12,940 bases of DNA from JARRNJ01 sp037385045 (GCA_037385045.1 JARRNJ010000103.1:1-12940), one strand, 5' to 3'. Positions 1-7,836 are shown, counted from the first letter of the stretch. The notes: generated by a model from the sequence alone, not told the origin. Made by a program: numbers and translations.

Positions 1-2399
1 CGGTACACCAGCAGCTTGGCCGTATCCTCGATCAGGATCCATACCAGGCAATAGAGCCAGATATAGCCGATGTACGTCCATGGAATCGCCGTCACGAACC
101 AGCCGAACCCGACGATCATCGCGGCAATGGTCTGGGTGCCGATGATCGCACCCAACAGCAGCGGCGACGGGTAGGGGCGGGCATAGAATGGCCGGCGGCT
201 ACGGGCCACGAACAGAGTCAGGTGCCCGGCGACCACCAGTTTCAGGAAAACCACCGACTGCAGCTGGGGTCCGCTGATACCAAACCACGAATGGGCAATC
301 ACCAGCAAGGCGAAGGTTTCGATGACGCCCACACCGCCGAGTACTGAAGCCACGGTCAGCACCCGGCGCATCTGCCATTTCACCGGGTTGGGGTCCAGCC
401 AGGTGTTGTCGTAGGCAATGGTCATGATCGGCAGGTCGTTGAGCAACGCCAGCAGGATGATCATGATCGCCGTGATGGGATAGAAATCGTAGACCAGCAT
501 CGCCAGCACCAGGAAGATCATGATGCGGATGGTTTCGGTAATGCGGTAGATCGCGTAGGAGTTCATGCGCTCGAAAATGCGGCGCGCTTCCTCTACGGCC
601 TTGACGATTACCGACAGCCCCGGCGCGGTCAACACCAGGTCGGCTGCGGCGCGGGCCGCGTCGGTGGCGCCCGATACGGCCACTCCCACGTCGGCCTGCT
701 TCAGCGCCGGCGCGTCGTTGACGCCGTCGCCGGTCATGCCCACCAAGTGGCCGCGGTTCTGCAGTGTCTTGACGATGTTGTACTTGTGTTCCGGAAACAC
801 CTGGGCAAAGCCGTCCGCCTTTTCGATCTGGTCGCCGCTGCCCTGATCGCCGCCGTCCGCCGATTTCAGCAACTTGTCGGCGGCGACAATGTTGCGGCCA
901 AGGCCCAACTGGCTGGATATTTCACGGGCGATGGAGATGTTGTCTCCGGTGACCATTTTCACGTGAACGCCGTGCCGCGCGGCGTCGTCGATGGTTTCCT
1001 GGGCGTCCTCCCGGGGCGGGTCGTAGAGTGGCAACAGGCCCATGAACGTCCACTGGTCGTCGTTGTCGCTGCGCGCCACGCCCAGCGTGCGGTAGCCCTT
1101 GGCCGCGTATTCGTCCACCTTACCCGAAATGTCCGCGCCCGATTGCTGGTCCTGATGGCACATGTCGAGGATGACCTGCGGCGCACCCTTGGTGACACGA
1201 AAGGTCTGTTGTTTCGCATCGCTGATGGTGGCCTCGGTGCGCTTGCTCACTGGATCAAAGGGGACGAACTGCTGCTGCGTGAACGTCTGCAGACGGTCGC
1301 GGTCGGGCAGGGCCTCGATAATCGCCAGGTCGATGGCGTCGGCATCCTCCTCCTTGGACGCCAGCGCCGCGGCCAGGACCAACTCTTCGGCCTCGATGCC
1401 TTGTGCCGTATAGGGGTCGCCGAGCGTGAGGCGGTTCTGGGTCAGGGTTCCGGTCTTGTCGGAACACAGAATGTCGATGCCGGCCATTTCCTCGATGGAT
1501 TCGAGTCGCGAGACGATCGCCTGCATCTTCGACAGCACGACCGCGCCGATGGCCATGGTCACCGACAACACCGCCGGCATCGCGACCGGTATCGCCGCAA
1601 CGGTCAGGATCAGCGCGAACTGCGCCACTTCCAGCAGCGGCTGATTGCGGTGCAACTGCACCAGGATCAGCACGCCGACGAGCCCCAGCGTAATGTAAAT
1701 CAAGTAATCGCCGATGGTCAGCACGGCCTTCTGGAAGTGGGACACCGTCTTGGCCGAGCTGACCAACTGGGCGGTGCGGCCGAAGTAGGTGTGCATGCCG
1801 GTGGCGTGCACCACGCCCACCATCTCGCCCTGTTTGGCCACTGAACCGGAATAGACGATTTCGCCGGTCTGGCGTTCCACCGGCAGGGACTCACCGGTCA
1901 GGGCGCTTTGATCGACACTGAGGTAATCGCCGTCGATGAGACGGATGTCGGCCGGAATCACGTCGCCGAGGCGCAGGCGCACGATATCGCCGGGCACCAG
2001 TTCAGCCGCTTCCTGGCGGCTCCATTTGCCGTCACGCAGCACCCGGGCCTTGAGCGCCAGGTGGCGTTTCAGTTGTTCAATGGCGTTTCCGGCCTGGTAT
2101 TCCTGATAGAACTCCACGCCGGCGTTGAACACCAGCAGCACCATGATGATGGTCAGGTCGGCCCAGTGCTGGACCACCGCCGAGAGGATTGCCGCGACTT
2201 CGATCATCCATGGGATCGGGCCCCAGAAATAGCCGAGGAATTTCCACAGTAAGCTCGTCTGCTTTTCTTCCAGGCGGTTGTAGCCGTATTGCTGCAGCCG
2301 CTCCCGGGCCTCGCTGGTACTCAAGCCTTCCCGACGGCTCGAAACCTGGTTCAGGGCTTCTTCGACAGAGAGTTTTTCCGTGGACTCTTGCTCAGACAC
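1..2399 (-). CDS. P-type ATPase, proton-pump (P3A-like) type, C-terminus cut by window edge
   Basis: This is an ATP-driven cation pump of the inner membrane, most like plasma-membrane H+-ATPases. I translated it by hand: the frame is open from a GTG at 2397-2399 to the left edge (799 codons plus two bases). Visible motifs: the dephosphorylation loop TGES at residues 168-171; the phosphorylation motif CSDKTGTLT with Asp314 as the phosphorylated residue; DPPR at 460-463; the hinge MTGDGVNDAP from 555; and a TM6 motif LLNDLPIMTI with Asn654-Asp655. That Asp is where plant and fungal proton pumps carry the transported-proton carboxylate. Residues 57-100 form the first two membrane helices. The last visible residues lie in the final helix, so little is missing. 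The GTG start is backed by AAGGA nine bases upstream. It lies 205 bases downstream of the exporter operon on the same strand. Proton specificity is inferred from family motifs; another monovalent cation cannot be excluded. Confidence 0.93.
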   Translation of the reverse strand, partial: MSEQESTEKLSVEEALNQVSSRREGLSTSEARERLQQYGYNRLEEKQTSLLWKFLGYFWGPIPWMIEVAAILSAVVQHWADLTIIMVLLVFNAGVEFYQEYQAGNAIEQLKRHLALKARVLRDGKWSRQEAAELVPGDIVRLRLGDVIPADIRLIDGDYLSVDQSALTGESLPVERQTGEIVYSGSVAKQGEMVGVVHATGMHTYFGRTAQLVSSAKTVSHFQKAVLTIGDYLIYITLGLVGVLILVQLHRNQPLLEVAQFALILTVAAIPVAMPAVLSVTMAIGAVVLSKMQAIVSRLESIEEMAGIDILCSDKTGTLTQNRLTLGDPYTAQGIEAEELVLAAALASKEEDADAIDLAIIEALPDRDRLQTFTQQQFVPFDPVSKRTEATISDAKQQTFRVTKGAPQVILDMCHQDQQSGADISGKVDEYAAKGYRTLGVARSDNDDQWTFMGLLPLYDPPREDAQETIDDAARHGVHVKMVTGDNISIAREISSQLGLGRNIVAADKLLKSADGGDQGSGDQIEKADGFAQVFPEHKYNIVKTLQNRGHLVGMTGDGVNDAPALKQADVGVAVSGATDAARAAADLVLTAPGLSVIVKAVEEARRIFERMNSYAIYRITETIRIMIFLVLAMLVYDFYPITAIMIILLALLNDLPIMTIAYDNTWLDPNPVKWQMRRVLTVASVLGGVGVIETFALLVIAHSWFGISGPQLQSVVFLKLVVAGHLTLFVARSRRPFYARPYPSPLLLGAIIGTQTIAAMIVGFGWFVTAIPWTYIGYIWLYCLVWILIEDTAKLLVY

Positions 2400-2604
2400 T
2401 GGGTGATATCCTTGACGCACTGCTTCCACCCCGTTGCCGGGGACCGGCCCGTTGGTTGAGCAGAATCCGTGCCAGGGTCGCCTGTCACCCGCGGGCTAGG
2501 GGAAGAATAGAGAGCATCGACGCGGTTATCCAGGCGCACGCGGCGAGCGCTCGGCGCCGCGTTGCCCGCCACCAGCCGGGCGGTGTACTGCAGCCGCACC
2601 CGCC
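2400..2604 (-). other. Intergenic region upstream of the P-type ATPase
   Basis: This 205-base spacer separates the last exporter permease from the ATPase. It holds the ATPase ribosome binding site (AAGGA, nine bases before GTG). A weak promoter-like pair on the minus strand is CTGGAT (2528-2533), an 18-base spacer and TATTCT (2504-2509), with 3/6 and 4/6 matches to sigma-70 consensus. Just after the permease stop there is an imperfect hairpin pairing 2579-2583 with 2600-2604, without a T-run, so it is not a clear intrinsic terminator. A 10-base perfect palindrome CGAGCGCTCG lies at 2544-2553. Whether the pump is transcribed on its own or by read-through from the operon cannot be settled from sequence alone. 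Confidence 0.35.
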
Positions 2605-3714
2605 TCAGTACATCCGGTGCCGGAACAGGCCGGCGGCGGCCGCCAGGGTGATCAGGCCGATCACCGCCATGGGCCAGAATTGCGGCACCAGTACCTGGAA
2701 CGACACCCCCTCGAGGAACACGCCGCGCAGGATATGCATGAAATAACGCATGGGGTTGACCAGGGTGATGTACTGCACCGCTGTGGGCATGTTGGAAATG
2801 GGCGTGGCGAAGCCCGATAAGATGATCGCCGGTACCAGGAACAGGAATGCCCCCAGCATGCCCTGCTGCTGGGTGACGGCCAGCGAGGAGATCATCAGGC
2901 CGACCCCGACGGCGGACAGGAGGAACAGCACGATGCCGGTGTATAGGGTCAGCAGGTTGCCGCGCAACGGAATCTCGAACCAGTACACGGTAATCACGAT
3001 GATGAAACTGGCCTCGATGAGGCCGATAACGAAGCCGGGAAGCGCCTTGCCGACGAGGATTTCCACCGGGCGCAGGGGCGTTACCAGCAGCTGATCGAAG
3101 GTGCCCTGTTCCCGCTCCCGCGCCACCGACAGCGCGGTCACGATCATGGTTACCACCAGGGTCAGCAGTCCGACGATGCCGGGGACGATGAACCAGCGGC
3201 TCTCGAGATTGGGATTGAACCAGGAACGCATCTGCAGACGGGCGGGCGGTGCGCGGCGGCCGTGGATGCGCGACCAGTTTTCGTTGAACGCGGTGACGAT
3301 GGAGCGGACGTAATTCAGGGCAATGAGCGCGGTGTTGGAGTTGCGGCCGTCGACGATGACCTGGAGGTCGGCCGGGCGGCCGCTCAACAAATCCCGGCTG
3401 AAGCGCGGTCCGATATGGATCACCATCAGCGCCTTGCGGGCGTCGATTGTGGAGGCGATCTGGGACTCGCGCCGGAGGTTGGCGACGCGACGGAAGTTGC
3501 GCGACCCGTCGAACCGGGCCAACAGCTCGCGCGCGGCGCCGCCGGGGTCTTCGTTGTACACGGCGTAGGGCACGTTGGTGAGGTCAAACGTCGCCGCGTA
3601 GCCGAACACCAGCAACTGGATGATGGGCGGTCCGATGACGATGAAGCGGCTTTTCTTGTCCTTGAGCAGGGTCAGAAACTCCTTTTTCATCAGCGCCAGG
3701 ATCCGCTTCAGCAT
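2605..3714 (-). CDS. ybhR: ABC-2 type exporter permease, YbhR-like
   Basis: This is a 369-residue integral membrane subunit of an ABC exporter, and the last gene of the exporter operon. An N-terminal cytoplasmic segment (1-22) leads into the first membrane helix (about 24-42). A large periplasmic domain follows (about 45-172), then five hydrophobic stretches (about 174-198, 225-247, 254-280, 284-305 and 345-364). The loop after the second helix, AREREQGTFDQLLVTPL at 198-214, is the conserved cytoplasmic element of the ABC-2 permease family. The ATG start is supported by GGAGG seven bases upstream. Length and topology match E. coli YbhR/YhhJ proteins. It probably forms a heterodimer with the upstream permease and is powered by the YbhF-like ATPase. 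The substrate is unknown; the E. coli system has been linked to export of certain antibiotics and cations, so the symbol rests on gene order and family only. Confidence 0.9.
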   Translation of the reverse strand: MLKRILALMKKEFLTLLKDKKSRFIVIGPPIIQLLVFGYAATFDLTNVPYAVYNEDPGGAARELLARFDGSRNFRRVANLRRESQIASTIDARKALMVIHIGPRFSRDLLSGRPADLQVIVDGRNSNTALIALNYVRSIVTAFNENWSRIHGRRAPPARLQMRSWFNPNLESRWFIVPGIVGLLTLVVTMIVTALSVAREREQGTFDQLLVTPLRPVEILVGKALPGFVIGLIEASFIIVITVYWFEIPLRGNLLTLYTGIVLFLLSAVGVGLMISSLAVTQQQGMLGAFLFLVPAIILSGFATPISNMPTAVQYITLVNPMRYFMHILRGVFLEGVSFQVLVPQFWPMAVIGLITLAAAAGLFRHRMY

Positions 3715-3829
3715 GGCCGGTCCTCCGCGCGGGTGGCAGCGCTGCTCCGGGGCCGCGGCAACGGAGCCGGCGCAGCCGGCGGACGGCTGCCCGGAAAGTG
3801 TGTGCAGGCGGCCCGTGCGCTGAGGACGT
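3715..3829 (-). other. Spacer between the two permease genes
   Basis: This 115-base GC-rich gap is unusually long for an operon whose other intact joints overlap. It contains a GCCGGC-GCA-GCCGGC repeat (3766-3780) able to form a six-base-pair stem and a 10-base palindrome GCAGCGCTGC (3736-3745), plus the GGAGG ribosome binding site of the downstream permease. There is no T-run and no promoter that I would defend. It may be a folded intra-operon spacer that tunes expression of the second permease. Confidence 0.3.
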
Positions 3830-4975
3830 TCATTCCAGTCGCTTCCGCGCCCGGCGGCGGCTGAGGCCGAGGAACAACACCGCCATGATCAGCAGCGCCA
3901 GTGCGTTGGGCAGCAGCACCGACCAGACGTTGCCGGCCAGAAACAGCGTCTGCAGGATGGAAACGAAATAGCGCGCGGCGATCAGGTGCGTGATCACCTG
4001 CACAATGCCGGGCATGCTGCCGATGTCGAAAATGAAGCCCGAAAGGATAAATGCCGGAAGAAAGGTCACGATGATCGCCGCCTGCCCGGCGACGAACTGG
4101 TTCTTGGCGGTGATGGAGATGAGCAGTCCCATACCCAGCGCCGCCAGCAGGAACAGGGCCGAGGCGGCGAACAGCACCAGCAGCGAGCCGCGCAATGGCA
4201 CATCGAACAGCCACAGCGCCATCAGCAGGGACAGGACCATGCCGCCCATGCCGAGCACGAAATAGGGTACCAGCTTGCCGGTCAACACTTCGCGCATGGA
4301 CACCGGGGTGACCATCAGCGCCTCCATGGTGCCGCGCTCCCACTCGCGCGCCACCACCATGGCGGTGAGCAGGGCGCCGATGAGCGTCATGATGACCGCG
4401 ATCAGCCCCGGCACCAGGTAGTTGCGGCTGCGCACCTCGCTGTTGAACCATACCCGCTGCTGTACCTGGACCGGAATGTCCAGGTCGCGGCCCTGGGCCT
4501 GGGCGCGCTGCTGCAGCCAGTTGACCCATACGCCCTGGACGTAGCCTTCTATGATGCGCGCGGTATTGGCGTCGACGCCGTTGACGATCAGTTGTATGGG
4601 TGCGCCATCGGGCGTGCGCAGCAGCCGCCCGAAGTCGGCGCGCAGGCGCAGCACGCCGCGCACCTCGCCTTTTGCCAGCGCCGCCTTGGCCTGGTGCATA
4701 TTGGCCATGCTAATGGGCACGAAATACCGGGAGTGGCGAAACGCGGCGGTGAAGCTGGCGGTGTCGGCGGTGGGGCTGTCGACCACCAGCCCGACCGGTA
4801 CATGCTTGGCGTCGAGGGACACGCCGTAGCCGAACAACAGCAGCAGCACCAGCGGCATCAGGAAGGCGATGGCGATACTGCTGGGATCGCGCAGAATCTG
4901 CAGGAACTCCTTGCGTATCAGGCCCCGCAGCCGCCGGTGCGAGCGCGGTTTGGGACTCTTGGTGCCCGTGTTCAC
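3830..4975 (-). CDS. ybhS: ABC-2 type exporter permease, YbhS-like
   Basis: This is a 381-residue inner-membrane permease and the first of the two permeases. A basic cytoplasmic N-terminus with RKEFLQILRD at 21-30 precedes a membrane helix at about 33-52. A periplasmic domain spans roughly 55-184, and five more hydrophobic segments lie between 187 and 372. The family's cytoplasmic motif AREWERGTMEALMVTP sits at 209-224. The start is GTG at 4973-4975, whose bases overlap the stop of the ATPase ORF (GTGA, four shared bases), which indicates translational coupling. The protein ends in a positively charged tail (RRRARKRLE). It is followed by 115 noncoding bases and then the second permease. The two permeases share the same architecture but differ in sequence, as expected for a heterodimeric pore. 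Confidence 0.9.
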   Translation of the reverse strand: MNTGTKSPKPRSHRRLRGLIRKEFLQILRDPSSIAIAFLMPLVLLLLFGYGVSLDAKHVPVGLVVDSPTADTASFTAAFRHSRYFVPISMANMHQAKAALAKGEVRGVLRLRADFGRLLRTPDGAPIQLIVNGVDANTARIIEGYVQGVWVNWLQQRAQAQGRDLDIPVQVQQRVWFNSEVRSRNYLVPGLIAVIMTLIGALLTAMVVAREWERGTMEALMVTPVSMREVLTGKLVPYFVLGMGGMVLSLLMALWLFDVPLRGSLLVLFAASALFLLAALGMGLLISITAKNQFVAGQAAIIVTFLPAFILSGFIFDIGSMPGIVQVITHLIAARYFVSILQTLFLAGNVWSVLLPNALALLIMAVLFLGLSRRRARKRLE

Positions 4976-6123
4976 GATGCCGCCCTCGCGGGCTGATTCT
5001 GCTGCAGCAGCTGGATGAACGCGTCCTCCAGCGACGGTTGCGGGTGCTGCCCGTCATGGCAGCCGGCCTTGATCGCCTCCGGCGTGCCAAGCGCGAGAAT
5101 CTCCCCGGCATCCATGATCGCAAGCCGGTCGCAATATTCGGCTTCTTCCATGAAGTGGGTGGTTACCAGGACCGTGACGCCGTCCTCGGCGAGCGCGTTG
5201 ATGCGCCGCCAGAACTCGCGCCGGGCCAGGGGATCAACGCCCGAAGTCGGTTCGTCCAGGAACAGGATATCGGGCTCGTGCATCAGCGCGCAGGCCAACG
5301 CCAGGCGTTGCTTGTAGCCCAACGGAAGATCGGCGCTGGTGGTGTCGGTGACCGGCTCCAGGGCGAACTGCGCCTGCGCCCAGCGCACGCGTTCGCTGCA
5401 CCGGCTTCCGGTGAGGCCATAGGCGCTGGCGAAGAACTGCAGATTTTCGCCGACGGTCAGGTTGCCGTAGAGGGAGAATTTCTGCGACATGTAGCCGATG
5501 CGCGCCCGCGCCGTGGCGCGGGCGTGGCGCAGGTCGAGCCCGGCGACGCTGAGCTCGCCGCCGCTGGCCGGCAGCAGGCCGCACAGCATGCGGAACGTGG
5601 TCGATTTGCCGGCGCCGTTGGCGCCCAGCAGCCCGAACACCTCGCCGGCGTCGACCTCGAAACTGACGTCCTTGACGGCGTAGAAATCGCCGAAGCGCCG
5701 CTGCAGATGCTGCACCCGGATGACCGGCCCCGGCTGTGCGCGCGCCGGCACTGCGCCGGTTGCGGCCCGGTGGTTCGGTGGCACTGCCCCGGCCGATGGC
5801 CGCTCGCCCTTGAGCAGCGCGACGAAGGTGTCTTCGAAGCGCGGCTCGGTGGCCGCCACTTCGGCGTCGGCGGGATCGTCGATGGCAGGTTGCGCGGCGT
5901 CGGCGGTGACTATGCGGACCCGCTCGCCCTGGATCACGGCGTCGACGATGCCGTTGCGGGCCGTCAGCCGCTCCTGCAACGGCCGCTTGCGCAGGGAGGC
6001 GCTGGATACCAGGAATACGCGCCCGCCCATGCGCGCGGTGAAGGTCCCGGGAGCGCCGTGGCCGAACAGCTGCCCAGCACGCTCATCCGTTCCTTGCGCA
6101 CCAGGCGGTCGATGATCTGCCAC
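4972..6123 (-). CDS. ybhF: C-terminal part of a YbhF-like tandem ABC ATPase (second nucleotide-binding domain)
   Basis: This 383-residue open frame encodes a complete ABC ATPase domain and the linker of a YbhF-like protein. Homology begins at about residue 18 (position 6074); the first 17 codons are out-of-frame sequence of the preceding ORF, so the nominal ATG at 6121-6123 is unlikely to be native. Residues 30-110 are the inter-domain linker that follows domain 1 in YbhF. The second domain has Walker A GANGAGKST (167-175), Q-loop region YMSQKFSLYG (211-220), a non-canonical signature LPLGYKQ (266-272), Walker B ILFLDE (286-291), the D-loop SGVDP and the switch histidine His323 in VTTHFMEEAE. 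The C-terminal DAFIQLL motif is also YbhF-like. Its stop overlaps the GTG of the first permease. On its own it is a usable ATPase domain, but no good ribosome binding site precedes 6123. It is best read as the 3' half of a frameshifted gene. Confidence 0.85.
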   Translation of the reverse strand: MADHRPPGAQGTDERAGQLFGHGAPGTFTARMGGRVFLVSSASLRKRPLQERLTARNGIVDAVIQGERVRIVTADAAQPAIDDPADAEVAATEPRFEDTFVALLKGERPSAGAVPPNHRAATGAVPARAQPGPVIRVQHLQRRFGDFYAVKDVSFEVDAGEVFGLLGANGAGKSTTFRMLCGLLPASGGELSVAGLDLRHARATARARIGYMSQKFSLYGNLTVGENLQFFASAYGLTGSRCSERVRWAQAQFALEPVTDTTSADLPLGYKQRLALACALMHEPDILFLDEPTSGVDPLARREFWRRINALAEDGVTVLVTTHFMEEAEYCDRLAIMDAGEILALGTPEAIKAGCHDGQHPQPSLEDAFIQLLQQNQPARAAS

Positions 6124-6710
6124 AGCTCGCGCCGCGAGACCGGGTCCACGCCGACAGTCGGTTCGTCCAGCAACAGCAGGCGCGGCGGCCGCACCAGGGT
6201 GCAGGCCAGGCCGAGCTTCTGTTTCATGCCACCTGACAGCCGCCCGGCCAGCCGTCCGGTAAATGGTGCCAGGCCGGTCATGTGCATCAGCTCGCGATAG
6301 CGCTGCGGACGCTGGTCCTCGGCGACGTCCTGCAGGTCGGCGTACAGGTCCAGGTTTTCCTGCACCGTCAGATCCTCATACAGACCGAAGCGCTGGGGCA
6401 TGTAGCCGATGGTCGCCTGCACGGCCAGGGATTGCTTGGCCGCGTCCAGCCCGAGCACGCGGATCTCCCCGGCATCGGGTTCCAGCAGCCCGGCGCTGAG
6501 GCGCATCAGCGTGGTCTTGCCGGCCCCGTCCGGTCCCAGCAGTCCGGTGATGAGGCCGGCGCGGGCGTCCAGGGTGACGTCGCGCAGGGCGTGGACTTGC
6601 CGCTTGCCGGCCGTGAACCGCTTGCTTACCCGGCGAACCTGCAGAACGCGCTCGTCGGACGTGTCACCGGGCAAGTCGTCTGCGCCTGCGGGTCCGGCCG
6701 CATCGGTCAT
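5964..6710 (-). CDS. ybhF: N-terminal part of a YbhF-like tandem ABC ATPase (first nucleotide-binding domain), frame broken
   Basis: This 248-residue frame encodes the first nucleotide-binding domain of a YbhF-like exporter ATPase. It has Walker A GPDGAGKT (59-66), Q-loop region YMPQRFGLYEDLTVQEN (103-119), a canonical signature LSGGMKQ (158-164), Walker B LLLLDE (178-183) and a VGVDP D-loop (186-190). Homology stops at about residue 212 (position 6075). The remaining roughly 36 residues, to a stop at 5964, are proline-, serine- and alanine-rich and look like out-of-frame translation. The expected continuation reappears in the -1 frame, about 20 residues further along the family alignment. 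The ATG at 6708-6710 overlaps the stop of the HlyD-like gene (ATGA), so its translation is coupled. The protein would lack the segment after the D-loop, including the switch-loop strand. As an independent protein it would be an incomplete ABC domain. Confidence 0.85.
   Translation of the reverse strand: MTDAAGPAGADDLPGDTSDERVLQVRRVSKRFTAGKRQVHALRDVTLDARAGLITGLLGPDGAGKTTLMRLSAGLLEPDAGEIRVLGLDAAKQSLAVQATIGYMPQRFGLYEDLTVQENLDLYADLQDVAEDQRPQRYRELMHMTGLAPFTGRLAGRLSGGMKQKLGLACTLVRPPRLLLLDEPTVGVDPVSRRELWQIIDRLVRKERMSVLGSCSATALPGPSPRAWAGAYSWYPAPPCASGRCRSG
6070..6082 (-). other. Frameshift/deletion junction inside the ybhF-like gene
   Basis: Reading on the minus strand, frame one runs AGC GTG CTG GGC AGC and loses homology after CTG (6075-6077). 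The frame that resumes homology reads GGG CAG CTG TTC GGC, sharing the G at 6075, which is a -1 shift. The first frame ends with the strand-forming residues MSVL. The second resumes with QLFGHGAPG, which corresponds to a point about 20 residues later in YbhF-type proteins. No typical X-XXY-YYZ slippery heptamer is present, so programmed frameshifting is unlikely and would not restore the missing residues. Confidence 0.7.
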
Positions 6711-7750
6711 TGTGCCGGCCCGCAGGGGGAGGCACCGCTCGTGTTGCCGCCCGTGTCGGGCTGGTCGAGCGCGATGTGCACGGTGGCCGGCATGCCGAGG
6801 CGCAGTTGATCACGGCTGTTGCATACGTAGACGCGGACCTGATAGACCAGATCGGTGCGCACGCGCGTGGTCTCCACCGACTTGGGCGTGAACTCGGAGG
6901 TCGGTGAAATGTAGCCGATCCAGGCCTTGTAGTGCTGATCCGGATAGCTGTCGGTGGTGACGGTGGCCTTCATGCCGGGATGGATCCTGCCGAGATCCGG
7001 CTCGGCGACGTAGGCCCGCACCCACATCGGGTTGGTCAGCGCCAGGGTATAGACCGGTGTCTGCGGCGAGGCCATGTCGCCGGGTTCCAGGATGCGGTCC
7101 TGAATGACGCCGTCGGCCGGCGCGTAGAGGCGGGCGTCGGCAAGCGCCCTTTGGGCCAGGGCAAGCTGCGCCCGGTAGGCTTTCAGCGTTTCTCTGGCGG
7201 CGGCGATGTCCTCCTTGCGTGGGCCCGCCAAGGCCAGGTTCAGGGCTTCTTTGACGGCTTTGAGCCGGGCCCGGGCGGCGTCGGCGGCGGCCCGGGCGTT
7301 GTCCGCCTGCTCCTGGGAGGCCAGTTTGCGCGCCGCCAGGTCGTTCAGCCGGCGGGCGGTGCGTCGGGCATTGGCCGCGTCCGCCTGCGCCGCGGCTACG
7401 TCGGCGCGGGCCTTGCGGATTTCCTCCGGGCGGGTGCCCGCAACCAGCGCGGCCACCACCTCGCGCTGCGCCGCCACCTGCCCCTGGGCCTGCGCCACAC
7501 TCTGCTGCAGGCGCTGCGTGTCCAGGGTTGCCAAGAGGGCCCCCTCTTTGACCCGCTGGCCTTCCTGGGCGGTCATGGTGGCGATGCGCTCGCTGCCGTT
7601 GAACGCCAGATTGACCTGGCGGATGTCCACGTTGCCGTACAGGGTCAGCTGCTGATGATCCGCTTCATGTTCTTGGCTCTTCCACCACCAGGCACCGGCA
7701 GCGATCACCGCCACAACTAGAAGTCCGATCGGGATCAGGACCTTTTTCAT
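6707..7750 (-). CDS. ybhG: HlyD-family periplasmic adaptor (membrane-fusion protein) of the exporter, YbhG-like
   Basis: This 347-residue adaptor probably links the inner-membrane ABC pump to an outer-membrane channel. A lysine-led N-terminal membrane anchor (about 4-23) is followed by the first half of a biotinyl/lipoyl-like domain (38-77, with QEGQRVKEGALLATLD). A long alanine- and arginine/glutamine-rich coiled-coil hairpin (about 78-205) follows. The second lipoyl half (APADGVIQDRILEPGDMASP, 210-229) and a beta-barrel region (about 240-330) close the fold. There is no lipobox cysteine. The start is supported by AAAGGA seven bases upstream. It is the first gene of the operon and overlaps the ATPase start by four bases. 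No outer-membrane factor is encoded in the window, so a TolC-type partner would have to lie elsewhere. Family and gene order match E. coli YbhG; EmrA/YhiI-type adaptors are the closest alternatives. Confidence 0.9.
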   Translation of the reverse strand: MKKVLIPIGLLVVAVIAAGAWWWKSQEHEADHQQLTLYGNVDIRQVNLAFNGSERIATMTAQEGQRVKEGALLATLDTQRLQQSVAQAQGQVAAQREVVAALVAGTRPEEIRKARADVAAAQADAANARRTARRLNDLAARKLASQEQADNARAAADAARARLKAVKEALNLALAGPRKEDIAAARETLKAYRAQLALAQRALADARLYAPADGVIQDRILEPGDMASPQTPVYTLALTNPMWVRAYVAEPDLGRIHPGMKATVTTDSYPDQHYKAWIGYISPTSEFTPKSVETTRVRTDLVYQVRVYVCNSRDQLRLGMPATVHIALDQPDTGGNTSGASPCGPAQ

Positions 7751-7807
7751 TCAATTCCTTTCGCGAAACGCTGTTCCACCGCGTGCCGGGCCCCGAAGCC
7801 GTTTCCA

Positions 7808-7836
7808 AGCATAGCCGTGGGCAAAGGTATTGGCAG
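7808..7836 (-). promoter_or_regulatory. Candidate sigma-70 promoter for the exporter operon
   Basis: On the minus strand, CTGCCA (7831-7836) lies exactly 17 bases from TATGCT (7808-7813), each matching four of six consensus bases. It sits in the 123-base gap between the glucoamylase stop and the HlyD-like start, the only spacer where an exporter promoter would be expected. No clear operator was seen, and there is no TetR-type regulator next to it, unlike E. coli where cecR precedes ybhG. This is a pattern match only. Confidence 0.3.

Noticed and set aside
747..1844. 365-codon plus-strand frame opposite the P-type ATPase
   Set aside because: The minus strand here encodes the phosphorylation and hinge motifs of a P-type ATPase; the plus-strand product has no recognisable feature. 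The 336-codon frame at 3986-4996, opposite the permease, was dropped for the same reason.
2351..2599. 82-codon minus-strand frame covering the ATPase upstream region
   Set aside because: It overlaps the ATPase start in another frame, has no ribosome binding site worth noting and no recognisable motif; the region reads better as a spacer with regulatory signals.
2579..2604. Intrinsic terminator after the exporter operon
   Set aside because: The hairpin is short with a bulge and is not followed by a T-run on the minus strand, so it does not meet the usual criteria.
3708..4529. 273-codon minus-strand frame overlapping the first permease and the spacer
   Set aside because: It is an alternative frame of the YbhS-like permease with Ala/Gly/Arg/His-rich translation and no motif.
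6070..6085. Programmed -1 ribosomal frameshift joining the two ABC ATPase ORFs
   Set aside because: There is no typical slippery heptamer at the junction, and a frameshift would still leave about 20 family residues missing, so a DNA-level deletion explains the data better.
5038..6300. 420-codon plus-strand open frame opposite the ABC ATPase ORFs
   Set aside because: It is antisense to two conserved nucleotide-binding domains and carries no motif. It also runs across the frameshift junction, as a shadow frame would by chance.
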